The translations under genes were made by a program, and so were the position numbers. A DNA stretch of 5,878 nt, taken from assembly GCA_012841765.1 (NCBI GenBank), contig DUUA01000014.1, positions 1 to 5,878 on the forward strand, given 5' to 3'. Within the stretch, counting starts at the first letter, position 1, and every line of letters begins with the position of its first letter. The notes under the pieces are model-generated. The model was given only the letters and a program-made list of their open reading frames with translations, was not told the origin of the DNA and ran no database searches. Positions 1 to 5,592 of this stretch are shown in pieces. Origin of the DNA: Acholeplasmataceae bacterium (GTDB lineage: Bacteria > Bacillota_I > Bacilli_A > ML615J-28 > CAG-698).

Positions 1-40
1 TAACTTCATATAAAATATATAAAAAAATTATTATTATAAT

Positions 41-80
41 AAAGTAGGCAAAATAAGTTTGAACTTACTTTGCCTACTTT
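41..80 (-). terminator. Long hairpin terminator after tag, possibly bidirectional
   Basis: Bases 41-52 (AAAGTAGGCAAA) pair perfectly with 69-80 (TTTGCCTACTTT). After one A-C mismatch (53/68) the stem continues through TAAGTT/AACTTA almost to a minimal loop. The arm abuts the tag stop codon at 80-82. On the minus strand the hairpin is followed by T-rich DNA, with a run of seven T about 13 bases downstream (complement of 21-27). On the plus strand it is followed by CTTTTATTTTCTTTT. It could therefore stop transcription from both sides, but only the minus-strand gene is visible here. Confidence 0.7.
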
Positions 81-640
81 TATTTTCTTTTATCACATGT
101 AATTAAGTGATCATTTACAATTCCTACTGCTTGCATAAAAGCATAAATGATTGTTGGTCCAACAAATTTGAAACCATATTTTTTTAAGTCTTTACTAATT
201 TTTTCTGATAGTTCTGTTTTTGCAGGTATTTCTTTATGTGTTTGCCAATTATTAATTATTGGTTTGTAGTTCGTAAAACTCCAAATATAATCATTAAAAC
301 TGTTATGTTTTTCTAATACTTTAAAATATGCAATTGCATTATCTCTAACTGATTTAATTTTAAATCTATTTTTTATTACTCTATTGTCAGTTAAATAATT
401 ATTTAAATCCTCATTAGTTAAATCTTTTAAAATGTTTGGATCGAAATTAAAATAAGCACTTCTTAAATTTTTTCGTCTTTTTAAAATTATTTCCCAACTA
501 AGTCCTGCTTGATGGCCTTCTAATATTAACATTTCAAATAGTTTTAAATTATCATGTAATGGAATGCCCCATTCATTATCATGATAATTTTCTAATAGTT
601 CAGATGTTGTCCAACTACATTTATTAGATGTCGCAGCCAT
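80..640 (-). CDS. tag: DNA-3-methyladenine glycosylase I (Tag)
   Basis: Base excision repair enzyme that removes 3-methyladenine from alkylated DNA in the cytoplasm. Recognition is by family motifs in order: KCSW, YHDNEWG, LFEMLILEG.QAGLSW, a KFVGPTIIYAFMQA segment and NDHLITC. Numbered from the ATG at 640 (186 aa), the zinc ligands known from E. coli TAG correspond to C8, H20, H178 and C182. The base-pocket residues (E. coli Y16, E38, W46) correspond to Y19, E41 and W49. Length is normal for the family. The frame is also open from an ATG at 661, which would add seven residues and lengthen the overlap with the upstream gene to 38 bases. Family members start just before the zinc Cys, so 640 is preferred; neither start has a strong ribosome binding site. 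It is the last gene of a four-gene operon and overlaps the frnE-like gene by 17 bases, so translational coupling is likely. Confidence 0.93.
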   Translation of the reverse strand: MAATSNKCSWTTSELLENYHDNEWGIPLHDNLKLFEMLILEGHQAGLSWEIILKRRKNLRSAYFNFDPNILKDLTNEDLNNYLTDNRVIKNRFKIKSVRDNAIAYFKVLEKHNSFNDYIWSFTNYKPIINNWQTHKEIPAKTELSEKISKDLKKYGFKFVGPTIIYAFMQAVGIVNDHLITCDKRK

Positions 641-1322
641 CAGGACCACACGCTGAGTCATCTTTCGTAATCTTTAGTTTAGAAGGATACATTTCTTGGT
701 ATGCTTCTTCTAACATTTTTGTAAAGTATTCTTCTCTTTGAGCACCACTTACACCATATTCTCTATTTACAACAAATGTTGGTACTGATTGAACGCCTAA
801 CATACTAGCATCACTAATATCTTTTTCTACTAAATCTAAATATTGGTCAAACTCTAATACTTCACGCGCTTTTTTAGGATCAAGACCAACACTTAGAGCT
901 ATTTCTGCTAAAGTGTTGTAGTCTGCTAAGTTTTTTCCTGTAACAAAATAGCCATCAAATAATGCTGTTGATAATTCGCGTTCTTTGCCAAAGCCTTTTG
1001 CCCATTGCATTAGACGGTGGGCATCATTAGTACTAACAGCTTTAATTGTATCTAAGTTATATTCTAGATTTTCTGTCTTAGCCATTCTTACAACATGTTC
1101 ATAACTCATTTTAGCTTGTTCTTTGGTAATGCCTTTAGATTTAGCTAATTCTTCAATCGCAGAAAGATTAGTTTCTTTTGGTGCATCAGGAACTAATATA
1201 AATGATTTGTAGATAACTTCCACTTTATCTTTGCCGTGGAAGTTATCTAGCGCTTGTTCAAAACGTTTTTTTCCAATATAACAAAAAGGACATGCAAAAT
1301 CGGTCCATATTTCTATTTTCAT
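624..1322 (-). CDS. FrnE-type DsbA-family oxidoreductase (2-hydroxychromene-2-carboxylate isomerase-like)
   Basis: Thioredoxin-fold protein of the cytosolic DsbA/FrnE branch (232 aa), expected to catalyse disulfide exchange or isomerisation. There is no signal peptide, so it should act in the cytoplasm. The start MKIEIWTDFACPFCYIGKK carries the active-site CxxC (C11, C14), as CPFC rather than the more usual CPWC. An alpha-helical insertion follows, then the cis-proline loop SVPTF (P181) and the family signature YGVSGAQ (189-195). The C-terminal tail has a second pair, C225-X4-C230 (CGPDGC), like the CX4C motif described in Deinococcus FrnE. The ATG at 1322 has an AGGAG site about ten bases upstream, overlapping the stop region of the preceding gene. 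The operon position suggests a role in redox or stress upkeep; the in vivo substrate cannot be read from sequence. Confidence 0.88.
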   Translation of the reverse strand: MKIEIWTDFACPFCYIGKKRFEQALDNFHGKDKVEVIYKSFILVPDAPKETNLSAIEELAKSKGITKEQAKMSYEHVVRMAKTENLEYNLDTIKAVSTNDAHRLMQWAKGFGKERELSTALFDGYFVTGKNLADYNTLAEIALSVGLDPKKAREVLEFDQYLDLVEKDISDASMLGVQSVPTFVVNREYGVSGAQREEYFTKMLEEAYQEMYPSKLKITKDDSACGPDGCDI

Positions 1323-1337
1323 AATTAATTCTCTCCT

Positions 1338-1709
1338 TTATTTACGCCAAAACGACGTACTATTTTTTTTGTTTAAAATGTTATAGTCAATTAACATTTT
1401 TAGTAATTCATAATTAACTTCTTTATTGTGGGGAAATTGAATTAACATTTTAGTATGGTTATAACCATACGCTTTAATTTGTTCGCTAAATTGTTCTACA
1501 ACTACTTGTTCTGGTGCAATTGCAATATGATTCTTTGAATAACTAAATCCGATAATAAAGGCATTATTAAGCATAAACATTGGTTGTTTCCACTTTATCG
1601 CTCCTATTAAATTAGGATATGTTTCTTTAATCCATTTAAGAATTGTAGTTAATCTATTTTTTATATTTATATCTTCAATATTATTTAAATATTCGCTAAA
1701 TTCTATCAT
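1338..1709 (-). CDS. Fra/YdhG-like frataxin-fold iron chaperone (DUF1801 family)
   Basis: A 123-aa protein, the same length as Bacillus subtilis Fra (YdhG). It matches that family along its whole length: FSEYL near the N terminus, LKWIKETYPNL, IKWKQPMF (38-45), FIIGFSYSKNHIAIAPE (51-67), a LIQFP strand and the C-terminal FWRK. B. subtilis Fra is reported to have a frataxin-like fold and to deliver iron for Fe-S and heme synthesis; that function is transferred from the family, not shown here. Many DUF1801 proteins are uncharacterised, so the fold and family are firmer than the role. The gene lies 19 bases after the flavin reductase-like gene and 15 bases before the FrnE-like gene. Its own ribosome binding site is weak, which suggests translation partly depends on its upstream neighbour. 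Confidence 0.85.
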   Translation of the reverse strand: MIEFSEYLNNIEDINIKNRLTTILKWIKETYPNLIGAIKWKQPMFMLNNAFIIGFSYSKNHIAIAPEQVVVEQFSEQIKAYGYNHTKMLIQFPHNKEVNYELLKMLIDYNILNKKNSTSFWRK

Positions 1710-1728
1710 AGTGTTGCTCGCTTTCTTA

Positions 1729-2349
1729 TTAGAATTTTCTTTCGAAATCTTTTATTTCTATAATTTCTGCATATTTAGGTCCAGCAAGTCTTGCAATTGG
1801 TTTTAATTTTTCATGTAAGATATATTCTTTATTTTCATCAAAGACTAAAGGACTAATATGCGCATATACTACTCTAAAGATTAAAAGGTCAGCTTCAATT
1901 TCATTTTTCTCATAGTTTTTCAATTCTAAATGATCTTCTAAAATAACTTCCAATCTAATTTTAGCTTCTTTGATACCTGATACCTTTACTTTTTTACTAT
2001 CAATTAAAGCTAGATTAGCTAGTTCTACTTCACTTTCATTTTCTAATAAACGTTTTGATGTTAAGTCTAATTGTTTAAGTAATGAAATATCTGCAATATG
2101 AATAACTGCTTCTTTATTTTTTAAAATATTTCTACTTGTATCTTTATGTTTTTTACTATCTCTTAAAACCGATACACTAACCATTGTTGGTGAAAGCATC
2201 GAAAAATAGCTAAAAGGTGCTAAATTAATTGAGTTATCATTATTTAATGAACTAACCCAAGCAACAGGTCTTGGAATTACACTACCTTGGATAATCTTTT
2301 TCTTAAGTTTATTCTCTATTAAATTAAAATCTTTTTCAATAAATGCCAA
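1729..2349 (-). CDS. Flavin reductase family protein (FMN-binding split barrel)
   Basis: A 206-aa protein of the flavin reductase-like (COG1853-type) family: soluble FMN-binding split-barrel enzymes or flavoproteins, many of which supply reduced flavin to a partner oxygenase. Signature stretches are IPRPVAWVSS (25-34), NLAPFSYFS (42-50), KDTSRNI (69-75, the flavin phosphate region) and the C-terminal RLAGPKYA (187-194). The start is TTG: the codon at 2347-2349 reads TTG on the minus strand and has an AAAAGGAG site eight bases upstream (2358-2365), with no better ATG nearby. It is the first gene of the minus-strand operon with fra, frnE-like and tag. A 13-bp inverted repeat sits just upstream. 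The partner is unknown; the luciferase-like enzyme encoded at 4361 is one candidate in the same window, but it lies in a separate, oppositely oriented unit. Confidence 0.88.
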   Translation of the reverse strand: MAFIEKDFNLIENKLKKKIIQGSVIPRPVAWVSSLNNDNSINLAPFSYFSMLSPTMVSVSVLRDSKKHKDTSRNILKNKEAVIHIADISLLKQLDLTSKRLLENESEVELANLALIDSKKVKVSGIKEAKIRLEVILEDHLELKNYEKNEIEADLLIFRVVYAHISPLVFDENKEYILHEKLKPIARLAGPKYAEIIEIKDFERKF

Positions 2350-2357
2350 TTTAATCG

Positions 2358-2365
2358 CTCCTTTT
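2358..2365 (-). promoter_or_regulatory. Ribosome binding site fixing a TTG start
   Basis: AAAAGGAG on the minus strand, eight bases before the TTG at 2349. It is the reason for accepting the non-ATG start of the flavin reductase-like gene. Confidence 0.75.
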
Positions 2366-2371
2366 AATCAT

Positions 2372-2413
2372 CATAACATCTACTTAATCTTATCATATAT
2401 AGTAGATGTTATG
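2372..2413. repeat. 13-bp perfect inverted repeat in the leader of the flavin reductase operon
   Basis: CATAACATCTACT (2372-2384) is exactly complementary to AGTAGATGTTATG (2401-2413), with a 16-base AT-rich centre. On the plus strand it is followed by seven T (2415-2421), which gives it a plus-strand terminator shape although no plus-strand gene lies upstream in this window. On the minus strand it lies six bases upstream of the ribosome binding site of the flavin reductase-like gene. The complement of 2392-2397 in the centre reads TATGAT, a possible -10 box, so the arms might instead be a DNA operator. No good -35 is visible. Confidence 0.6.
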
Positions 2414-2445
2414 GTTTTTTTCGCTTGTTTTTAAATTGTTATATA

Positions 2446-2478
2446 GAAGATAAAAGTGAACCCGAAGGTTCACTCTTA
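2446..2478 (-). terminator. Rho-independent terminator of the rRNA methyltransferase gene (UUCG tetraloop)
   Basis: On the minus strand the stop TAA (2478-2476) leads directly into GTGAACC-TTCG-GGTTCAC followed by TTTTATCTTC. The stem is 2456-2462 with 2467-2473, extended by one A-T pair, and is closed by the very stable C(UUCG)G loop. The plus strand also shows a T-rich run after the stem, but that side is antisense to the methyltransferase. It separates rlmD-like transcription from the downstream operon. Confidence 0.8.
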
Positions 2479-3819
2479 TTTTTTAGTATATTCATTTTTT
2501 AATTTTAAAATAACAATATTTTCTATTTGCGATGTTTGCGGGAACATATCAAATGGTGAAATTGATTCAACATAATATTTTTTAGTTAATATTTGTAAAT
2601 CACTAACTAATGTTTTAGGATTACATGAAACATATACGACAGTTTTAGGACTATTTTTTAAAATGTATTTACACACTTCATTTCCTAAACCTATTCTTGG
2701 TGGATTAAAAATCATTTTATCAAATCTTTGTTTTAAGTAATCAACAATTTTAACAAAATCACCGGTAATTGTTTTAACATTATTAATTTTATTTACTTTA
2801 AGTGAATAATTCATATCATTAACAGCTGCTTTAACTGATTCTACTGCAACAACTTCTTTAACATGACTACTAATAAAGGTTGAAATTGTTCCAACACCAC
2901 TATAAGCATCTAAGACAATATCATTTTTACTAAAATTAGCTTTTTCAATAATCATGTTATATAGTTTTTCAGCTTGTTTAGTATTTAACTGGAAAAAAGC
3001 AAACGGTGTTAAATAAAACTTGAAACCACCAATTTCCATTTCTAAATATTTATTTCCTGATAAATATTTTAAGTTGCCTTCATAAATATCTGGACTATTT
3101 TTATATTCTGGAACATAGTTTTGATAAATACTAACTACATTTTTAAGAGTTTTATTAATATCATTAATTAAATGTGTTAAATCAGTTTTTTGCTTTAAGA
3201 CAAAGGTTAGCTGAATTTCGCCTTTAAGATTAGTTCTTAATGAAAGACTAATTACATGACCTTTTTTTGTTTTAAAGTCGTAAGCCGCTATTTTATGCTT
3301 ATCTAAGAGTGGTAAAACACTTTTCACAGTACTAGTAATAGCTTTTTCTTCTACTATTAATTCTTTAACGGGAAATAATAAATTACTACCTCTTAAATAA
3401 TTAGCCATTTGATTTTTCCCGTTAATAGAAATTAATGGTATATAGCTTTTATTACGGTAATATAATGTATTATCAGAAGGTATTGTTTTACCTAATTTAA
3501 CATTATTAGTTTCATTTTTTAAATTTGTTGTTAATAAGAAATTAACAACATCTCTTTTATATTTTAATTGTTCAGCATAATTAATATGCAAAAGATTAAC
3601 ACTACCACTTTTCATATAATGTGGCCAAGATACATCTACTCTTGCTTTTGATTTTTTTATTACATCAATTAGGTTAGCCTCATAAGCACCTCTTTTATTA
3701 ACAAAAAGCTGTGCTTCTACTTCTTCACCTAAATAGGCGTAGTAAATAAAGACAGGTTTCTTTTTATAATAAGCAATACCTTCTCCATCACTTGCCATTC
3801 TTTCAATTTTAAAACGCAT
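2476..3819 (-). CDS. RlmD/RlmCD-like 23S rRNA (uracil-5-)-methyltransferase lacking the Fe-S cysteines
   Basis: SAM-dependent RNA m5U methyltransferase of the TrmA/RlmD family, 447 aa from the ATG at 3819. An N-terminal TRAM domain (about 2-55, with MASDGEGIAYY) is followed by the central domain and a Rossmann methyltransferase domain. The latter contains FFQLN (275-279), the SAM loop DAYSGVGT (304-311), NPPR (372-375), the nucleophile C399 in SCNPKTL and the probable general base E433 in QIENIVIL. The four [4Fe-4S] cysteines of E. coli RlmD align with W65, S71, V74 and F149, and only two cysteines (C383, C399) remain in the protein. The family DPPR motif reads NPPR. The start follows from GGAG six bases before ATG 3819; an in-frame GTG at 3831 directly abuts AAGGAA and is unlikely. 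It is a single-gene unit with its own promoter and terminator. Target (U747, U1939 or another uridine) cannot be decided. Confidence 0.9.
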   Translation of the reverse strand: MRFKIERMASDGEGIAYYKKKPVFIYYAYLGEEVEAQLFVNKRGAYEANLIDVIKKSKARVDVSWPHYMKSGSVNLLHINYAEQLKYKRDVVNFLLTTNLKNETNNVKLGKTIPSDNTLYYRNKSYIPLISINGKNQMANYLRGSNLLFPVKELIVEEKAITSTVKSVLPLLDKHKIAAYDFKTKKGHVISLSLRTNLKGEIQLTFVLKQKTDLTHLINDINKTLKNVVSIYQNYVPEYKNSPDIYEGNLKYLSGNKYLEMEIGGFKFYLTPFAFFQLNTKQAEKLYNMIIEKANFSKNDIVLDAYSGVGTISTFISSHVKEVVAVESVKAAVNDMNYSLKVNKINNVKTITGDFVKIVDYLKQRFDKMIFNPPRIGLGNEVCKYILKNSPKTVVYVSCNPKTLVSDLQILTKKYYVESISPFDMFPQTSQIENIVILKLKNEYTKK

Positions 3820-3825
3820 AAATTG

Positions 3826-3829
3826 CTCC
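3826..3829 (-). promoter_or_regulatory. Ribosome binding site deciding the methyltransferase start
   Basis: GGAG on the minus strand, six bases before the ATG at 3819. The alternative GTG at 3831 has its nearest purine-rich site (AAGGAA, 3832-3837) with no spacer at all, so the ATG is the better start. Confidence 0.7.
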
Positions 3830-3853
3830 ACTTCCTTTTAAAAAGATGTAGTA

Positions 3854-3862
3854 ATTATAACA
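3854..3862 (-). promoter_or_regulatory. Extended -10 promoter for the methyltransferase gene
   Basis: The minus strand reads TGTTATAAT: a perfect TATAAT box (3859-3854) with an upstream TG, 34 bases before the ATG at 3819. No good -35 hexamer is seen at 16-18 bases, which is acceptable for an extended -10 promoter. Confidence 0.6.
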
Positions 3863-3918
3863 TACTTTATTTATTAATAATTAAAAGTAATTGCTATTTA
3901 TAATCTTTATGATTTTCT

Positions 3919-3947
3919 TTGACTAAATAACTATTGAATAATAAAAT
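3919..3947 (+). promoter_or_regulatory. Sigma-A type promoter for the ABM-domain gene
   Basis: TTGACT (3919-3924) and TAAAAT (3942-3947) are separated by exactly 17 bases, each one mismatch from consensus. Transcription should start near 3954, almost on top of the AAGGAG ribosome binding site (3955-3960), giving a leader of roughly 16 bases. It also shows that a TTG at 3934, in frame with the gene, lies inside the promoter spacer and is not a start. Confidence 0.7.
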
Positions 3948-3969
3948 TAATAGTAAGGAGTGGTTGAAT

Positions 3970-4293
3970 ATGTATTTAGTCGAAAGAAAAATAAAAGTCT
4001 TAAAAGAGTTTAGTGAAGCAATTCTTTTAAAACAACAACAACAATCAGTAGTTACTAAGTTTAAAGGATTTTTAAAAACAGAAGTTTTTATTGACCGAAA
4101 AAATAATGAATATGATGTTATTACATCTTTAATATATTTTGAATCTAAGAAGGACTTTTATAGATGGCAAGGAAGCCCAGAACATATTGCCATGCATAAA
4201 AGTCCTAATCATGGTAAAAAACCTGAAGGTGTTTTAGAAGTTTCAAGAGCTAGTTATGATTATGTAGCTACAATTAATTATCAAGGTGAATAA
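3970..4293 (+). CDS. ABM-domain protein, HmoA/IsdG-like (putative heme-degrading monooxygenase fold)
   Basis: A 107-aa ferredoxin-like (antibiotic biosynthesis monooxygenase, ABM) protein. The ATG at 3970 is chosen because AAGGAG lies nine bases upstream and the promoter ends just before it. The length matches the IsdG/HmoA group. Visible features are the N-terminal strand YLVERKIKV, KGFLKTEVF after the first helix, the second repeat half ITSLIYFESKKDFYRW, and then SPEHIAMH. W66 and H76 have the same spacing and position as the catalytic Trp67 and heme-ligand His77 of Staphylococcus IsdG. The position of IsdG Asn7, however, is Glu (E5 in VERK). Heme degradation is therefore possible but not secure, and a generic ABM monooxygenase is the alternative. 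It is followed after 67 bases by the luciferase-like gene on the same strand. Confidence 0.75.
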   Translation: MYLVERKIKVLKEFSEAILLKQQQQSVVTKFKGFLKTEVFIDRKNNEYDVITSLIYFESKKDFYRWQGSPEHIAMHKSPNHGKKPEGVLEVSRASYDYVATINYQGE

Positions 4294-4333
4294 TTTCCTA
4301 ATATGCTTAAAACCTTAAATTTAGATTAATAGA

Positions 4334-4342
4334 TGTTAAAAT
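4334..4342 (+). promoter_or_regulatory. Possible extended -10 promoter before the luciferase-like gene
   Basis: TGTTAAAAT: a TG dinucleotide one base before TAAAAT (4337-4342), 18 bases upstream of the ATG at 4361. The -35 region is poor. No terminator is seen after the ABM gene, so read-through from 3954 may also supply this gene. Confidence 0.4.
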
Positions 4343-4360
4343 AACATTCGAGGTGTTTAA

Positions 4361-5371
4361 ATGAAAAAAATCGAATTAGGAATTACTTCCTTTGTAGAAT
4401 TAACTACTAATTTAAAAACTTATGAAGAAAGAATTCATGAGGTTTTAAAAGAAATAAAGCATGCAGATGAGTTAGGTCTAGACTTTTTTGGAATTGGTGA
4501 GCATCATCGTAGAGATTATGCTGCATCATCACCAATAACAATTCTTGCTGCTGCAGCAACTATTACTAAACAAATAAAACTAGGTTCTGCTGTTGTAGTA
4601 TTATCTTCTGAAGATCCAGTAAGACTTACCGAACAATATAGAACTTTAAATATCATTAGTAATAACCGTGCAGAATTAATGGTTGGTAGAGGTTCTTTTA
4701 TTGAATCATTCCCATTATTTGGTTATGATTTAGATGATTACAATGAATTATTTGAAGAAAAATTTGATTTATTAAATAGGTTAAACAAACAAGATAACTT
4801 ATCTTGGGAAGGTAACTTCAGAAAACCATTAAATGATGTAACAATATATCCAAAAACTAATAACCCCCTAACAATCTCTGTTGGTGTGGGTGGATCTAGA
4901 GGTTCTATTATTAGAGCTGCTAAATACGGTACTCCTTTAGTCTTAGCGATTATTGGTGGAAACCCACTATTCTTTAAATCTTATGTTAATTTATATAAAG
5001 CTCTTTATATTCAACATGGTCATGATCCGGAAAAAATGCATATTACTGCTAATTTTCACGGTTTTATATCAGATGATCCAAAAGAATTAGAAATCTTTAG
5101 AGATACCAATTTAGAACAAATGAATGCGATTGGAAAAGAACGTGGTTGGAAAGCAGCAAATATTGATTCTTACAACCAGTCAATTAGTAAAGAAGGCGCA
5201 TTAATTGTTGGAAATAGTAAGGAAGTTGCTGAAAAGATGAATTATTTAATTAAAGAATTAGACTTAGATCGAATCTTACTACAAGTAACTGTTGGCAGTA
5301 TGCCAATTGATATAACATTAAAAACAATTGAAAAATTAGCTAAAGAAGTTAAACCTTTATTAGTTAGATAG
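4361..5371 (+). CDS. LLM class (luciferase-like) flavin-dependent oxidoreductase
   Basis: A 336-aa cytoplasmic TIM-barrel protein of the bacterial luciferase-like family, which uses reduced FMN or F420; FMN is more likely in this type of organism. Motifs in order: an N-terminal strand IELGITSF, ADELGLDFFGIGEHHRRDYAASSP (35-58) with the typical EHH, IKLGSAVVVLSSEDPVRLTEQ (72-92), VGRGSFIESFPLFG (108-121), the flavin-phosphate region GVGGSRGS (175-182) and GNSKEVAEKM (284-293). The GRGSF..SFPLFGYDLDDYNELFEEK stretch resembles a widespread uncharacterised LLM subgroup rather than true luciferases. GAGGTG five bases before the ATG supports the start. The gene ends in TAG, the only non-TAA stop in the window, and runs straight into a strong terminator. 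The substrate is unknown. The flavin reductase-like protein encoded at 1729-2349 could be its electron donor, as an inference. Confidence 0.9.
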   Translation: MKKIELGITSFVELTTNLKTYEERIHEVLKEIKHADELGLDFFGIGEHHRRDYAASSPITILAAAATITKQIKLGSAVVVLSSEDPVRLTEQYRTLNIISNNRAELMVGRGSFIESFPLFGYDLDDYNELFEEKFDLLNRLNKQDNLSWEGNFRKPLNDVTIYPKTNNPLTISVGVGGSRGSIIRAAKYGTPLVLAIIGGNPLFFKSYVNLYKALYIQHGHDPEKMHITANFHGFISDDPKELEIFRDTNLEQMNAIGKERGWKAANIDSYNQSISKEGALIVGNSKEVAEKMNYLIKELDLDRILLQVTVGSMPIDITLKTIEKLAKEVKPLLVR

Positions 5372-5373
5372 AC

Positions 5374-5408
5374 AAAGAGAGAAATGAATTTTCATTTCTC
5401 TCTTTTTT
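5374..5408 (+). terminator. Strong rho-independent terminator after the luciferase-like gene
   Basis: Bases 5374-5388 and 5391-5405 are perfectly complementary (AGAGAGAAATGAA with TTCATTTCTCTCT at the core), followed by a T run (5403-5408). It begins three bases after the stop codon. The minus-strand stop of the small gene at 5407 touches the other side, so the same hairpin may also end that transcript, although only three T follow on the minus strand. Confidence 0.85.
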
Positions 5409-5568
5409 AATTTTTAATTGCTTCATTAATTGCATAACTAGTAACTACTGATACTTCATATGTTTTTTTATTTATTTTAATTTTGTTAGGTTCAATATCA
5501 TCTAATGATTCCTTATTAAAATAAATTAATTTTTTAGAGCTAGTATTTGTTTTCTTTTTATCTTTCAT
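5407..5568 (-). CDS. Small hypothetical protein, 53 aa, function unknown
   Basis: I do not recognise this protein. It reads MKDKKKTNTSSKKLIYFNKE, then about 33 further residues (SLDDIEPNKIKINKKTYEVS through YAINEAIKN). The N terminus is lysine-rich and hydrophilic, there is no membrane segment or signal peptide, no cysteine and no tryptophan. The case for a real gene is strong in the signals: AGGAGG (5580-5575) lies exactly six bases before the ATG, the best ribosome binding site in the window, and an extended -10 box lies just upstream. The stop TAA touches the terminator hairpin shared with the convergent luciferase-like gene. A soluble, basic small protein of this kind could bind nucleic acid or a protein partner, but nothing in the sequence shows this. 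Confidence 0.65.
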   Translation of the reverse strand: MKDKKKTNTSSKKLIYFNKESLDDIEPNKIKINKKTYEVSVVTSYAINEAIKN

Positions 5569-5574
5569 GTGATC

Positions 5575-5580
5575 CCTCCT
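5575..5580 (-). promoter_or_regulatory. Consensus ribosome binding site of the 53-aa gene
   Basis: AGGAGG on the minus strand, six bases before the ATG at 5568. It is the main evidence that this short frame is translated. Confidence 0.7.
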
Positions 5581-5592
5581 GCATACACTTAT

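Noticed and set aside
641..661. Seven-residue N-terminal extension of Tag from the ATG at 661
   Set aside because: Tag proteins usually begin just before the zinc-binding Cys, and no ribosome binding site precedes 661. It remains possible, because the ATG at 640 also has a weak site.
3829..3831. GTG as start of the rRNA methyltransferase gene, giving 451 aa
   Set aside because: The purine-rich site abuts it with no spacer, whereas the ATG at 3819 has GGAG at six bases.
3838..3918. AT-rich divergent intergenic region as a possible origin or riboswitch
   Set aside because: No DnaA-box cluster, no conserved riboswitch architecture and no strong hairpin seen; the -10 box and promoter signals explain it.
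3934..3969. TTG start adding 12 residues to the ABM-domain protein
   Set aside because: It lies between the -35 and -10 boxes of the gene's promoter, so it would not be in the transcript, and it lacks a ribosome binding site.
4034..4047. CAA-type triplet run encoding four glutamines in the ABM protein
   Set aside because: Too short to be a meaningful repeat tract.
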